A stretch of DNA of 64,000 nt from Myxosarcina sp. GI1 (lineage in GTDB: Bacteria; Cyanobacteriota; Cyanobacteriia; Cyanobacteriales; Xenococcaceae): contig NZ_JRFE01000024.1 of assembly GCF_000756305.1 (NCBI RefSeq), forward strand, positions 415,897 through 479,896, in the 5' to 3' direction. Below, piece after piece: positions 46,476-54,306 of the stretch. Under the pieces are notes generated by a model. It was given only the letters and a program-made list of their open reading frames with translations. It was not told the DNA's origin and ran no database searches. Positions within the stretch are counted from its first letter, which is position 1. Every line of letters starts with the position of its first letter. Position numbers and translations under genes: made by a program.

Positions 46476-47459
46476 CTATCCTGCGGCAATGGTAGATAAA
46501 GTTTTCACAATTGCCCGTTTCCCCAATTCGACTTTAAAGGCGTTGTGTTCGTAGGTTTTTGCTCCTGCCAAAACTGTTTCGGCTGCCTGTTTAAAGGTTT
46601 CCTCGGTAGCTGGTTTGCCGACTAACATTTCTTCGGCTTCAAAGGCTCTCCAGGGTTTATGAGCTACGCCTCCTAATGCCATTCTTGCCTGTTGGATGGT
46701 ATTGTCTCGAACATCCATAGCAGCAGCGACGGAAACTAAGGCAAAAGCATAAGAATTGCGATCGCGCACTTTGAGATAATAAGACTTATTAGCAAAATCC
46801 ATCGGGGGCAAGTCTATGGCGGTAATCAATTCTCCTGGCTGCAGTTCGGTTTCGATTTGAGGGGTGTCACCAGGAAGCCTATGAAAATCGACCAGGGCTA
46901 TTTCTCTTTCGCCGTTAGTTCCCCGTACTCTAACCGTTGCATCCAGTGCCGCTAGAGCTACACACATATCTGAAGGATGAGTAGCAATACATTCTTCACT
47001 AGCTCCCAAAATAGCGTGAATGCGATTGAAACCTTCAATTGCGGGACAGCCAGAACCTGGTTCGCGCTTGTTACAGGGCAAATCAGTATTGACAAAATAA
47101 TAACAGCGGGTACGCTGCAATAAGTTTCCACCGACGGTTGCCATGTTGCGTAACTGAGGCGAAGCACCCGATAAAAATGCCTGAGAAAGAACGGGATAGC
47201 GTTGGCGAATCAAAGGATGGTTAGCTGTATCGCTATTGCGTGCCATCGCGCCAATTCTTACGCCGCCGTTGGGTAGTTCTTCAATTTCTGCTAGAGATAG
47301 TCTAGTAACGTCAACTAAATTACTCGGTTGTTCTACCCCTTCTTTCATTAAATCTATGAGGTTGGTTCCGCCACCCAGGTATTTAGCCATATTGAGGCTA
47401 TTAATTGCCGATATTGCTTCTTCAGTACTGTTAGAGCGAGTATAATCAAAAGCTTTCAT
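46476..47459 (-). CDS. Molybdenum hydroxylase, FAD-binding subunit with [4Fe-4S] insert (PaoB type)
   Basis: A 327-residue flavoprotein subunit. The FAD-binding motifs are YLGGGTNLIDLMKEGV (residues 26-41) and ATVGGNLLQRTRCYYFVN (about 107-124), the latter in the TxGGN pattern. Right after it come the Cys residues of CYYFVNTDLPCNKREPGSGC, the insert that carries an extra [4Fe-4S] cluster in PaoB and 4-hydroxybenzoyl-CoA reductase. The C-terminal domain is the CO dehydrogenase flavoprotein type. It would pass electrons from the molybdenum site through the 2Fe-2S subunit to FAD. It is 23 bases after the small DUF3303 gene and precedes the Uma2 pair. Confidence 0.93.
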   Translation of the reverse strand: MKAFDYTRSNSTEEAISAINSLNMAKYLGGGTNLIDLMKEGVEQPSNLVDVTRLSLAEIEELPNGGVRIGAMARNSDTANHPLIRQRYPVLSQAFLSGASPQLRNMATVGGNLLQRTRCYYFVNTDLPCNKREPGSGCPAIEGFNRIHAILGASEECIATHPSDMCVALAALDATVRVRGTNGEREIALVDFHRLPGDTPQIETELQPGELITAIDLPPMDFANKSYYLKVRDRNSYAFALVSVAAAMDVRDNTIQQARMALGGVAHKPWRAFEAEEMLVGKPATEETFKQAAETVLAGAKTYEHNAFKVELGKRAIVKTLSTIAAG

Positions 47460-47482
47460 TTTTATTACAAATCTAAATTAAA

Positions 47483-47767
47483 CTAAAATTTATCGAGGAA
47501 TGGTGCAACAACTTCTTGAGTTTCTTTACTGCTAACTACTGGAACAATCTCGAAAGTTGCCCCCGAACCTCGCCACTTTAAAATCCATTCTTGAAGTAAA
47601 CGCAAATCATCGCATTCGATAAGCTGAAAACATCTACTAAAATTTGCTTCTACCCAACTATCGAGATATTTAAGACCATCAGGAAACAATCTTCCATCCG
47701 AACGAACGCGCTGATAAATTGGCAGCATATCATTGTCTTTAAATCTTTCGATAATCATAAATAGCAT
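47483..47767 (-). CDS. DUF3303-family small protein
   Basis: A 94-residue protein matching the DUF3303 type: MLFMIIERFKDNDMLPIYQR at the start, PDGLKYLDSWVEANFSRCFQ in the middle, then LIECDDLRLLQEWILKWRG. The fold is probably a ferredoxin-like or dimeric alpha/beta-barrel stress-response type. Its function is unknown. It lies between the Fe-S and FAD subunit genes of the molybdenum hydroxylase, close to both (24 bases before the FAD gene), so it is transcribed with them. It is not part of known PaoABC complexes, so it may be a local addition. Confidence 0.82.
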   Translation of the reverse strand: MLFMIIERFKDNDMLPIYQRVRSDGRLFPDGLKYLDSWVEANFSRCFQLIECDDLRLLQEWILKWRGSGATFEIVPVVSSKETQEVVAPFLDKF

Positions 47768-47851
47768 CTAAGTTTCCTTTTACTGCAAGCACTTCTTCAG
47801 GTTTCTAGCGCGAGTATATTCAAAAGTTTTTTTTCGATCCATAGCTTAAAT

Positions 47852-47879
47852 AACTTGCTACTCGCTACTTGCTACTTCT
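47852..47879. repeat. STRR heptamers overlapping a gene end
   Basis: Four heptamers (AACTTGC, TACTCGC, TACTTGC, TACTTCT) overlap the last codons and stop of the Fe-S subunit gene on the minus strand. The terminal residues VASSE and the TAG stop are written by this repeat. Confidence 0.65.
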
Positions 47880-48505
47880 TTAACAGCAGCAACAATACCA
47901 GGATAAGCCCCGCAACGACAAAGATTGCCGCTCATGCGTTCGCGAATTTCCATATCGGTTAATTCTAAAGGCGTGTCGAGATCGATAATATTTTCGGTGA
48001 CGATGCTGGCATCTCCTGCGGCTACTTCATCTAACATTGCTACTGCCGAACAAATTTGACCAGAAGTACAGTAACCACACTGAAAGCCTTCATTATTAAT
48101 AAATGCTGTCTGCACGGGATGCAGTTCTTCTCCCGATGCCAAACCTTCAATGGTGGTAATTTCTGCGCCTTCATACTGGACTGCCAGAGCCAAACAGGAA
48201 TTGATTCGCCGCCCGTCTACCAGTACTGTACAGGCACCACACTGACCGTGATTACAGCCTTTTTTGCTTCCCGTCAAGCCAATTCTTTCGCGCAGTACGT
48301 CGAGAATAGTGACGCGGGGTTCGATAGTAAGGTTGTGTTCGGTGCCATTTATATTTAAAACAACTTCTGCACCCTGGGCAGGAAGAGAAACTTCAGGTGT
48401 TGGCTGTTGGGCTTTAGCTGGTTTGAGGCGATCGCTTACCATAGTTATTAACGTGCTAAGAAACATCAATTGACCGAATTTTCGGCGTTTTAGTCTATTT
48501 ATCAT
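47858..48505 (-). CDS. Molybdenum hydroxylase, [2Fe-2S] subunit with Tat-like leader (PaoA type)
   Basis: A 215-residue small subunit. The N-terminus has a twin-arginine style leader: [20 protein letters not shown], with RRKFGQ followed by a hydrophobic stretch, then AKAQ as a likely cleavage site (about residue 33). Two cluster-binding blocks are clear: [20 protein letters not shown] for the plant-type cluster, and [19 protein letters not shown] plus [15 protein letters not shown] for the second. This is the PaoA layout, where the leader brings the whole PaoABC heterotrimer to the periplasm. The last codons fall in a heptamer repeat, which supplies the final residues and stop. It is the first gene of the operon. 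Confidence 0.93.
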   Translation of the reverse strand: MINRLKRRKFGQLMFLSTLITMVSDRLKPAKAQQPTPEVSLPAQGAEVVLNINGTEHNLTIEPRVTILDVLRERIGLTGSKKGCNHGQCGACTVLVDGRRINSCLALAVQYEGAEITTIEGLASGEELHPVQTAFINNEGFQCGYCTSGQICSAVAMLDEVAAGDASIVTENIIDLDTPLELTDMEIRERMSGNLCRCGAYPGIVAAVKEVASSE

Positions 48506-48701
48506 TTACTATGACTTTGTACTGGTAAATATATTTATTTTTCTCTGCTATATATAGATTACTTTCAATCTGCTGTTACGAACCTTTCTTAGGATAGAAG
48601 CGAGTTGAAAATAATAATGGTAAAAATTTGTAAAACAACGAGCTAAACTCAAAAAGCTCTATTTTTAACTTAACAAATTACCGTACAGCAGCTAAACAAA
48701 T

Positions 48702-50519
48702 ATGATTGGTTCTCAGTATCTCGGTGATGGTGTTTGTGAATTTACCCTCTGGTCGCCTGTTGCCGAACGAGTAGCGGTAAAAGTTGTCTCTCCCAAAGAA
48801 AAATTGTTTTCAATGACGGAGAAACAACGGGGTTATTGGCATCATAAAGCAGAAGGTATCGAGCCTGGTACGCTTTACTATTATCAGCTAAACGGCGAGA
48901 CATCCTATCCCGATCCTGCCTCCAATTTTCAACCAGAAGGAGTTCATAAGGCATCTGAGGTAATCGACCATAGCCAGATGAACTGGCAAGATGGTTCCTG
49001 GACTGGTGTTCCCCTCGATGAAATGATTATCTACGAACTACATATAGGAACTTTTACCGAAGAGGGAACCTTTAGCGCGATTATTCCCCGTCTGTCGGAG
49101 TTAAAAGAGTTGGGCGTAAATGCGATCGAAATTATGCCAGTTTCGCAATTTCCAGGCGATCGCAACTGGGGCTATGATGGGGTATATCCCTACGCGGTAC
49201 AGAATTCTTACGGCAGACCAGAAGACCTCAAGAAGTTAGTTAACGAAGCTCACCAGCAAGGCATTGCGGTAATTTTAGACGTAGTTTACAATCATTTTGG
49301 TCCTGAAGGTAACTACACGGCTAGTTACGCTCCTTATTTTACCGAAACCTATCGTACTCCCTGGGGTAGCGCGATTAACTTTGACGATGCCCACAGCGAC
49401 GGAGTAAGAGACTATGTGGTAAATAATGCTCTGTATTGGTTGGAAAATTATCACATCGATGCGTTAAGACTCGATGCCATTCACGCAATTTACGATCTTG
49501 GTGCCAAGCATATCTTGCAAGAAATGGCGGAAAAAGTCGAGCAGTTGTCGCAAAAGATAGGCAGAAAGTTTTATCTCATCGCCGAAAGCGATCTTAATGA
49601 CGTGCGGGTAATTCGCCCAAAAAAGTCAGGCGGTTATGGAATTGATGCTCAGTGGAGTGATGATTTTCACCACAGTATCCGTACTCTACTTACTAAAGAA
49701 TTAATCGGCTACTATCAAGATTTTGATACCTGTGACAAATTAGCCAAAGCCTATAAAAAAACTTTTGTTTATGACTGGCAATATTCCCAATTTCGCCAAC
49801 GATATCATGGTAGCGATGCCAGCGATCGCCCTGGAGAACAGTTTGTAGTCTGCATTCAAAACCACGATCAGGTAGGTAACCGTATGTTAGGGGAGCGTTT
49901 GGCTACCCTGGTCGATTTTGAGTCTTTAAAACTAGCCGCAGGTGCCTTGATGGTTTCTCCCTATATTCCCTTACTGTTTATGGGAGAAGAATACGGCGAG
50001 GATAATCCTTTTCTTTATTTTGTCAGTCATAGCGACCCCGATTTAGTTAAAGCAGTACGGGAAGGTAGAAAGGCTGAATTTGCCGACTTTCACATTGAAG
50101 GAGAATATATCGATCCGCAAAGTACAGAAGCGTTTGAAACTTCTAAACTAGATTGGGATAAAAAAAATGAGGGCAAACATCAAACCCTGTGGCAATTTTA
50201 CCAACAGTTAACTTTACTACGCCGCACTATTCCCGCACTCAAAAAACTAGATAAGCAGAATTTAACCGCAACTGCAATTGAAAGCGATCGCTTAATTCTC
50301 TTACACCGCTGGCAAGATAACAGTCAAATCTTTAGTATCCTCAACTTTGCCGATGAAGCAGTGAATTTTACAGATAATATTCCTACTGGTAAGTGGCAAA
50401 AAATTCTAGACTCTGCCGACCCCAAATGGATGGGTAATGGTGCCTCGTTACCGAATGCGATTGAATCACCAGAAAAATTATCTATTCAACCCCGCAGCAT
50501 AGCAATTTATCAACAGTAA
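48702..50519 (+). CDS. treZ: Malto-oligosyltrehalose trehalohydrolase
   Basis: A 605-residue GH13 enzyme that releases trehalose from maltooligosyl-trehalose. It has an N-terminal beta-sandwich (FTLWSPVAERVAVKVVSPKE, to about 95) and a catalytic barrel. The nucleophile is in HIDALRLDAIHAIYDLG, the acid/base in YLIAESDLNDVRVIRPKK, and the third carboxylate in VVCIQNHDQVGNRM. The barrel start EMIIYELHIGTFTEEGTFSA is characteristic of TreZ. treY follows 67 bases downstream on the same strand, so the pair makes trehalose from glycogen. Trehalose protects against drying and salt. It is divergent from the molybdenum hydroxylase operon. Confidence 0.96.
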   Translation: MIGSQYLGDGVCEFTLWSPVAERVAVKVVSPKEKLFSMTEKQRGYWHHKAEGIEPGTLYYYQLNGETSYPDPASNFQPEGVHKASEVIDHSQMNWQDGSWTGVPLDEMIIYELHIGTFTEEGTFSAIIPRLSELKELGVNAIEIMPVSQFPGDRNWGYDGVYPYAVQNSYGRPEDLKKLVNEAHQQGIAVILDVVYNHFGPEGNYTASYAPYFTETYRTPWGSAINFDDAHSDGVRDYVVNNALYWLENYHIDALRLDAIHAIYDLGAKHILQEMAEKVEQLSQKIGRKFYLIAESDLNDVRVIRPKKSGGYGIDAQWSDDFHHSIRTLLTKELIGYYQDFDTCDKLAKAYKKTFVYDWQYSQFRQRYHGSDASDRPGEQFVVCIQNHDQVGNRMLGERLATLVDFESLKLAAGALMVSPYIPLLFMGEEYGEDNPFLYFVSHSDPDLVKAVREGRKAEFADFHIEGEYIDPQSTEAFETSKLDWDKKNEGKHQTLWQFYQQLTLLRRTIPALKKLDKQNLTATAIESDRLILLHRWQDNSQIFSILNFADEAVNFTDNIPTGKWQKILDSADPKWMGNGASLPNAIESPEKLSIQPRSIAIYQQ

Positions 50520-50586
50520 AATACCAGTTTTAAAAGCCCAAGCAATATTTTTTTTACTTTTTACTTTTAATTTTTTATGTAAAACT

Positions 50587-53352
50587 ATGCGTATCCCAAC
50601 AGCTACCTATAGAATTCAATTTCATTCCGAATTTAACTTCGATCGCGCCAGAGAAATTATTAACTATCTAGCAGATTTAGGCATTAGCGATCTTTATGCT
50701 TCGCCTATATTTAAAGCCAGAAAGGGAAGTACACACGGCTATGATGTTGTCGATCCAACGCTAATTAATCCTGAATTAGGAACCGAAGAAGACTTCAACC
50801 AGTTAATAAAAAAACTTCAATCTTATCAAATGGGATGGTTGCAAGATATCGTTCCCAATCATATGGCTTACGACAGTCAAAATTCATGGCTGCTCGATAT
50901 TTTAGAAAACGGTAAAGATTCAGATTTTTTTAATTTTTTCGATATTCATTGGAATCAACCCTATGAAGAAATGCAGGGACGAGTTCTCGCTCCCATGCTA
51001 GGAGATTTTTATGGTAACTGTTTGGAGAGAGGTGAAATAAAACTCAATTACGACCAGTCGGGTTTATGGATTAGTTATTACGATCTTAAGTTGCCAGTAA
51101 AAATTGATTCTTATTTGACTTTTCTCGGTTACGAACTTGGTAAATTGACTAAAAAAATTGGTCGCCAACATCCAGATTTTATTAAAATACTAGGCATTTT
51201 ATATTTAATCAAAAGTATTCCCGAAGAAACCAAAGGTAAAGAACGTTTAGATCGCATCAATTTTGTCAAAGGTTTGATCTGGGAAATCTATATGCAGAAT
51301 CCTGATGTTGAGGAGTTTATTAATAGCAATGTAGAAAAATTTAATGGTGAAGAAGGAGAGCCTGAAAGTTTTAATTTATTAGATAGAATACTTTGCGAGC
51401 AATTTTATCGTTTGTCTTTTTGGAAAGTTGGCGCAGAAGAAATTAACTATCGCCGCTTCTTTACGGTTAATGAATTAATTTCGGTTAAAGTCGAAGAACA
51501 AAAAGTATTTAAGAAGACTCACGAACTAATTAGTAAACTAGTTGCTGAAAATAAAATTACTGGCGTTCGCATCGATCATATCGACGGCTTATATAATCCC
51601 AGTGAATATTTGACCAGACTGAGAGAAGAACTAGAAGATGTTTATATTACAGTTGAAAAGATTCTCGAACTAAGCGAAGATTTACCGCAACACTGGCAAA
51701 TTCAGGGAACTAGCGGTTATGAATTTCTCAACTATGTAAACGGTATACTATGCTGTCAGGAAAACGAAGGTGAATTTAGCCAGATTTATACTCGTTTTAC
51801 TGGTTTGAATGCTAAATATGACGATCTGGTTTACGACAAAAAAGCTTTGATTCTAGAGAAAAACTTAGCTGGCGATCTCGATAATTTAGCACAAATTTTA
51901 AAAAGAGTTTCTACTCATACTAGAGAAGGTAGTGACTTTACTATTTATGGTTTAAAACGGGCTTTATTTGAGGTGTTAGTGCTATTACCAGTTTATCGGA
52001 CATATATAACCAGTGAGGGCATTAGCGAAGTAGACAAAAAATATATCAAAGAAACCATAAAAGCCGCAAAGAAAAAAGCTCCTTTATTAATTAATGAAAT
52101 CGACTTTATTCAAAAATTATTGTTACTAGAAATAGAAGATTTTCGTAGCGAAAGTCAAAGAGAAGAATGGCTGCATTTTGTCATGCGATCGCAACAGCTA
52201 ACGGGTCCTTTGATGGCAAAAGGGGTTGAAGATACTTTACTCTATGTTTATAATCGCTTACTGTCACTAAATGAGGTAGGAGGAAACCCCAGTCATTTTG
52301 GTATTTCTTTAGATTTATTCCATCAATTCAATCAAAATAAAGTCCAGCATTGGCTGCATGGAATGAATGCTACCGCTACCCACGATACAAAGCGGGGAGA
52401 AGACGTTAGAGCTAGATTAAACGTTCTTTCGGAAGTTCCCCAGGCTTGGGAAACACAGGTCAATCAGTGGCGCGAACTCAACCAGGCTTATAAAAAAGAC
52501 GGTATACCCGATGCCAATGACGAGTATTTATTCTATCAAACCTTACTAGGTACATTTCCTTTTGCTAAAGAAGAACTAAGCGACTTTCCTCAGAGAATTA
52601 AAGACTATATTCTCAAAGCAGTAAGAGAAGCCAAAATACATACGGCTTGGTTGCGTCCCGATGAAGAATACGAACAGGCATTTTTTAATTTTATCGATCG
52701 CGTTTTAGACCGCAGCAAGTCTAAAAACTTCTGGGATAAGTTTTTACCATTTCAAGAAAAAATTGCCGAATATGGAATTTACAATTCCCTTTCTCAAGTA
52801 TTAGTTAAAAATACCGCTCCTGGTGTCCCCGATCTGTATCAAGGTGCAGAATTATGGGAATTAAGCTTAGTCGATCCCGATAATCGTCGTCCTGTAAACT
52901 ATCAACAACGATCCGATCTATTAGCTGAAATTAAACAGCAAAAAGATAAAAATATTCTAGACTTATGTCAAAAATTAATTGCAACTAAAGCTGATGGCAA
53001 AATCAAGCTGTTTCTTACCTACCAACTATTACAAACTAGAAAAGAACATTCAGAAATTTTTCAAAATGGCAACTATGTACCTTTAGAAGTTACGGGTAAA
53101 TATCGCAATCATATTATTGCTTTTGCCAGAAATCATGAAGGAAGAACTATTATTGCAGTTGCACCGCGCTTTTTAACCAGCGTAATTAAACCAGAACAGC
53201 TTCCCCTTGGTGTAGATGTTTGGGAAGATACCAGTATCAATCTATCTTATAAAAATTGGTATAACGCGATCGACGGACAGTCAATAAGTAAAGAAAATCC
53301 TTTAGTTGGAGATATTTTAAATAACTTCCCCGTTGGTTTGTTAATTGGATAA
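50587..53352 (+). CDS. treY: Maltooligosyl trehalose synthase
   Basis: A 921-residue GH13 enzyme that rearranges the reducing end of maltodextrin to a trehalose unit, making the substrate of TreZ. Start and first strand are typical: IPTATYRIQFHSEFNFDRAR, with ISDLYASPIFKARKGSTHGY-D. The nucleophile region is ITGVRIDHIDGLYNPSEYL, and TATHDTKRGEDVRARLNVLS and LTGPLMAKGVEDTLLYVYN are further landmarks. PGVPDLYQGAELWELSLVDP lies near the C-terminus. It follows treZ and precedes a small gene by 9 bases, so the three form one operon. The length is a little above usual bacterial TreY, from Lys/Glu-rich insertions. Confidence 0.96.
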   Translation: MRIPTATYRIQFHSEFNFDRAREIINYLADLGISDLYASPIFKARKGSTHGYDVVDPTLINPELGTEEDFNQLIKKLQSYQMGWLQDIVPNHMAYDSQNSWLLDILENGKDSDFFNFFDIHWNQPYEEMQGRVLAPMLGDFYGNCLERGEIKLNYDQSGLWISYYDLKLPVKIDSYLTFLGYELGKLTKKIGRQHPDFIKILGILYLIKSIPEETKGKERLDRINFVKGLIWEIYMQNPDVEEFINSNVEKFNGEEGEPESFNLLDRILCEQFYRLSFWKVGAEEINYRRFFTVNELISVKVEEQKVFKKTHELISKLVAENKITGVRIDHIDGLYNPSEYLTRLREELEDVYITVEKILELSEDLPQHWQIQGTSGYEFLNYVNGILCCQENEGEFSQIYTRFTGLNAKYDDLVYDKKALILEKNLAGDLDNLAQILKRVSTHTREGSDFTIYGLKRALFEVLVLLPVYRTYITSEGISEVDKKYIKETIKAAKKKAPLLINEIDFIQKLLLLEIEDFRSESQREEWLHFVMRSQQLTGPLMAKGVEDTLLYVYNRLLSLNEVGGNPSHFGISLDLFHQFNQNKVQHWLHGMNATATHDTKRGEDVRARLNVLSEVPQAWETQVNQWRELNQAYKKDGIPDANDEYLFYQTLLGTFPFAKEELSDFPQRIKDYILKAVREAKIHTAWLRPDEEYEQAFFNFIDRVLDRSKSKNFWDKFLPFQEKIAEYGIYNSLSQVLVKNTAPGVPDLYQGAELWELSLVDPDNRRPVNYQQRSDLLAEIKQQKDKNILDLCQKLIATKADGKIKLFLTYQLLQTRKEHSEIFQNGNYVPLEVTGKYRNHIIAFARNHEGRTIIAVAPRFLTSVIKPEQLPLGVDVWEDTSINLSYKNWYNAIDGQSISKENPLVGDILNNFPVGLLIG

Positions 53353-53361
53353 AAGCAATTA

Positions 53362-53820
53362 ATGAGTGTAACCTTTCACTATTTTTTTAATCATCCAAAG
53401 TCAATATCAGAATTAGCTCAAGATATTAATTCAATCTTAGGCTGTAATCTAAAATCTCCCAAAGATAAAAAAGATTATATGTTTTGTAGGTTTATGGGAG
53501 CAAATTTTTATTTTGGCGATAGCTTTGGTTTTGAAAACGATGGCGATCTTGACTTTGAAAATTATCAATACAATATAAGCATTAAAGTTTTTGCTCCCGA
53601 CTTCGATTTGCTTTGTGTATGCAATAGTTTACTGGCAATAATAGCCTGTGTGTTGTTTATTAGGCTGAAGGTCACAGAAGGTATGCTCGTACACGAACTG
53701 CAAACACTTGTAGCAAGATATAAATACTTTCCCAATCGCGGTACGATCGATTTAGTAAGTAGAAAAGTAGTTGAATATCCCGAACATTTTATCGAGTTAG
53801 AACAACGTATCGTATCATAG
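53362..53820 (+). CDS. Uncharacterised protein, third gene after treZ-treY
   Basis: A 152-residue protein that I do not recognise. It starts 9 bases after treY, so it is likely co-translated. It has no signal peptide, but one hydrophobic stretch (LLAIIACVLFIRL, about residues 90-102) may be a membrane helix or buried core helix. The N-terminal region (HYFFNHPKSISELAQDINSI-LG) and the acidic FENDGDLDFENYQYNISIKV suggest a mixed alpha/beta fold, like small proteins of the bacterial effector/immunity kind. The base composition does not differ markedly from its neighbours. No function is claimed. Confidence 0.75.
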   Translation: MSVTFHYFFNHPKSISELAQDINSILGCNLKSPKDKKDYMFCRFMGANFYFGDSFGFENDGDLDFENYQYNISIKVFAPDFDLLCVCNSLLAIIACVLFIRLKVTEGMLVHELQTLVARYKYFPNRGTIDLVSRKVVEYPEHFIELEQRIVS

Positions 53821-53966
53821 AAAAACAGAATTTAGCAAAAGTAATAAAAGTAAACCTAATAGAGATATTAGAAGTATCATTAAAACTACATTATTCACAT
53901 CATAATAGACAATAGCGATCGCAATATTAAAGCAATACAACAAAAAAATTATTGCAGCTCAATTAC

Positions 53967-54281
53967 ATGGCAAATATTTTCGATCTACCGACACAATTAC
54001 CACCAGAAGAACTATTTCAGACTTTATTTAATAACAAAAATATTTTAATTGAAAGAATTGTTTCTACGGGACAGACTACTCTACCAGGAGAATGGTACGA
54101 CCAAGAGCGAGACGAGTGGGTAATTTTAATTCAAGGAGAAGCTAAGATAAGCTTTCAAAATGATTTATGTTTTAACCTCGATCGCGGTGACTACTTATAT
54201 ATTCCCGCTCATCAAAAACATCGTGTAGAGTATACGAGTGCTTATCCTGCTTGTATCTGGCTGGCTATACATTTTAAGTAA
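53967..54281 (+). CDS. Cupin-domain protein
   Basis: A 104-residue single-domain cupin. Both cupin motifs are visible: G(X)5HXH(X)3-4E(X)6G is degenerate in ERDEWVILIQGEAKISFQND, and the second motif is DRGDYLYIPAHQKHRVEYTS, with its metal-binding His. Metal binding is weak because the first motif lacks the HxH pair (YDQERDEW). The ATG at 53967 is preferred over an upstream CAA-phase start at 53952, giving the usual MANIFDLPTQLP beginning. It converges with the fusion gene at 54307. Such small cupins act as isomerases, dioxygenases or sensors; which is not known. Confidence 0.85.
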   Translation: MANIFDLPTQLPPEELFQTLFNNKNILIERIVSTGQTTLPGEWYDQERDEWVILIQGEAKISFQNDLCFNLDRGDYLYIPAHQKHRVEYTSAYPACIWLAIHFK

Positions 54282-54306
54282 TTAATTGTGGCTGTTCGAG
54301 CGATCG

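Noticed and set aside
46357..46554. Plus-strand frame overlapping the FAD subunit gene end
   Set aside because: It runs opposite to the Uma2 remnant and the FAD subunit, lacks a ribosome-binding site and resembles no family.
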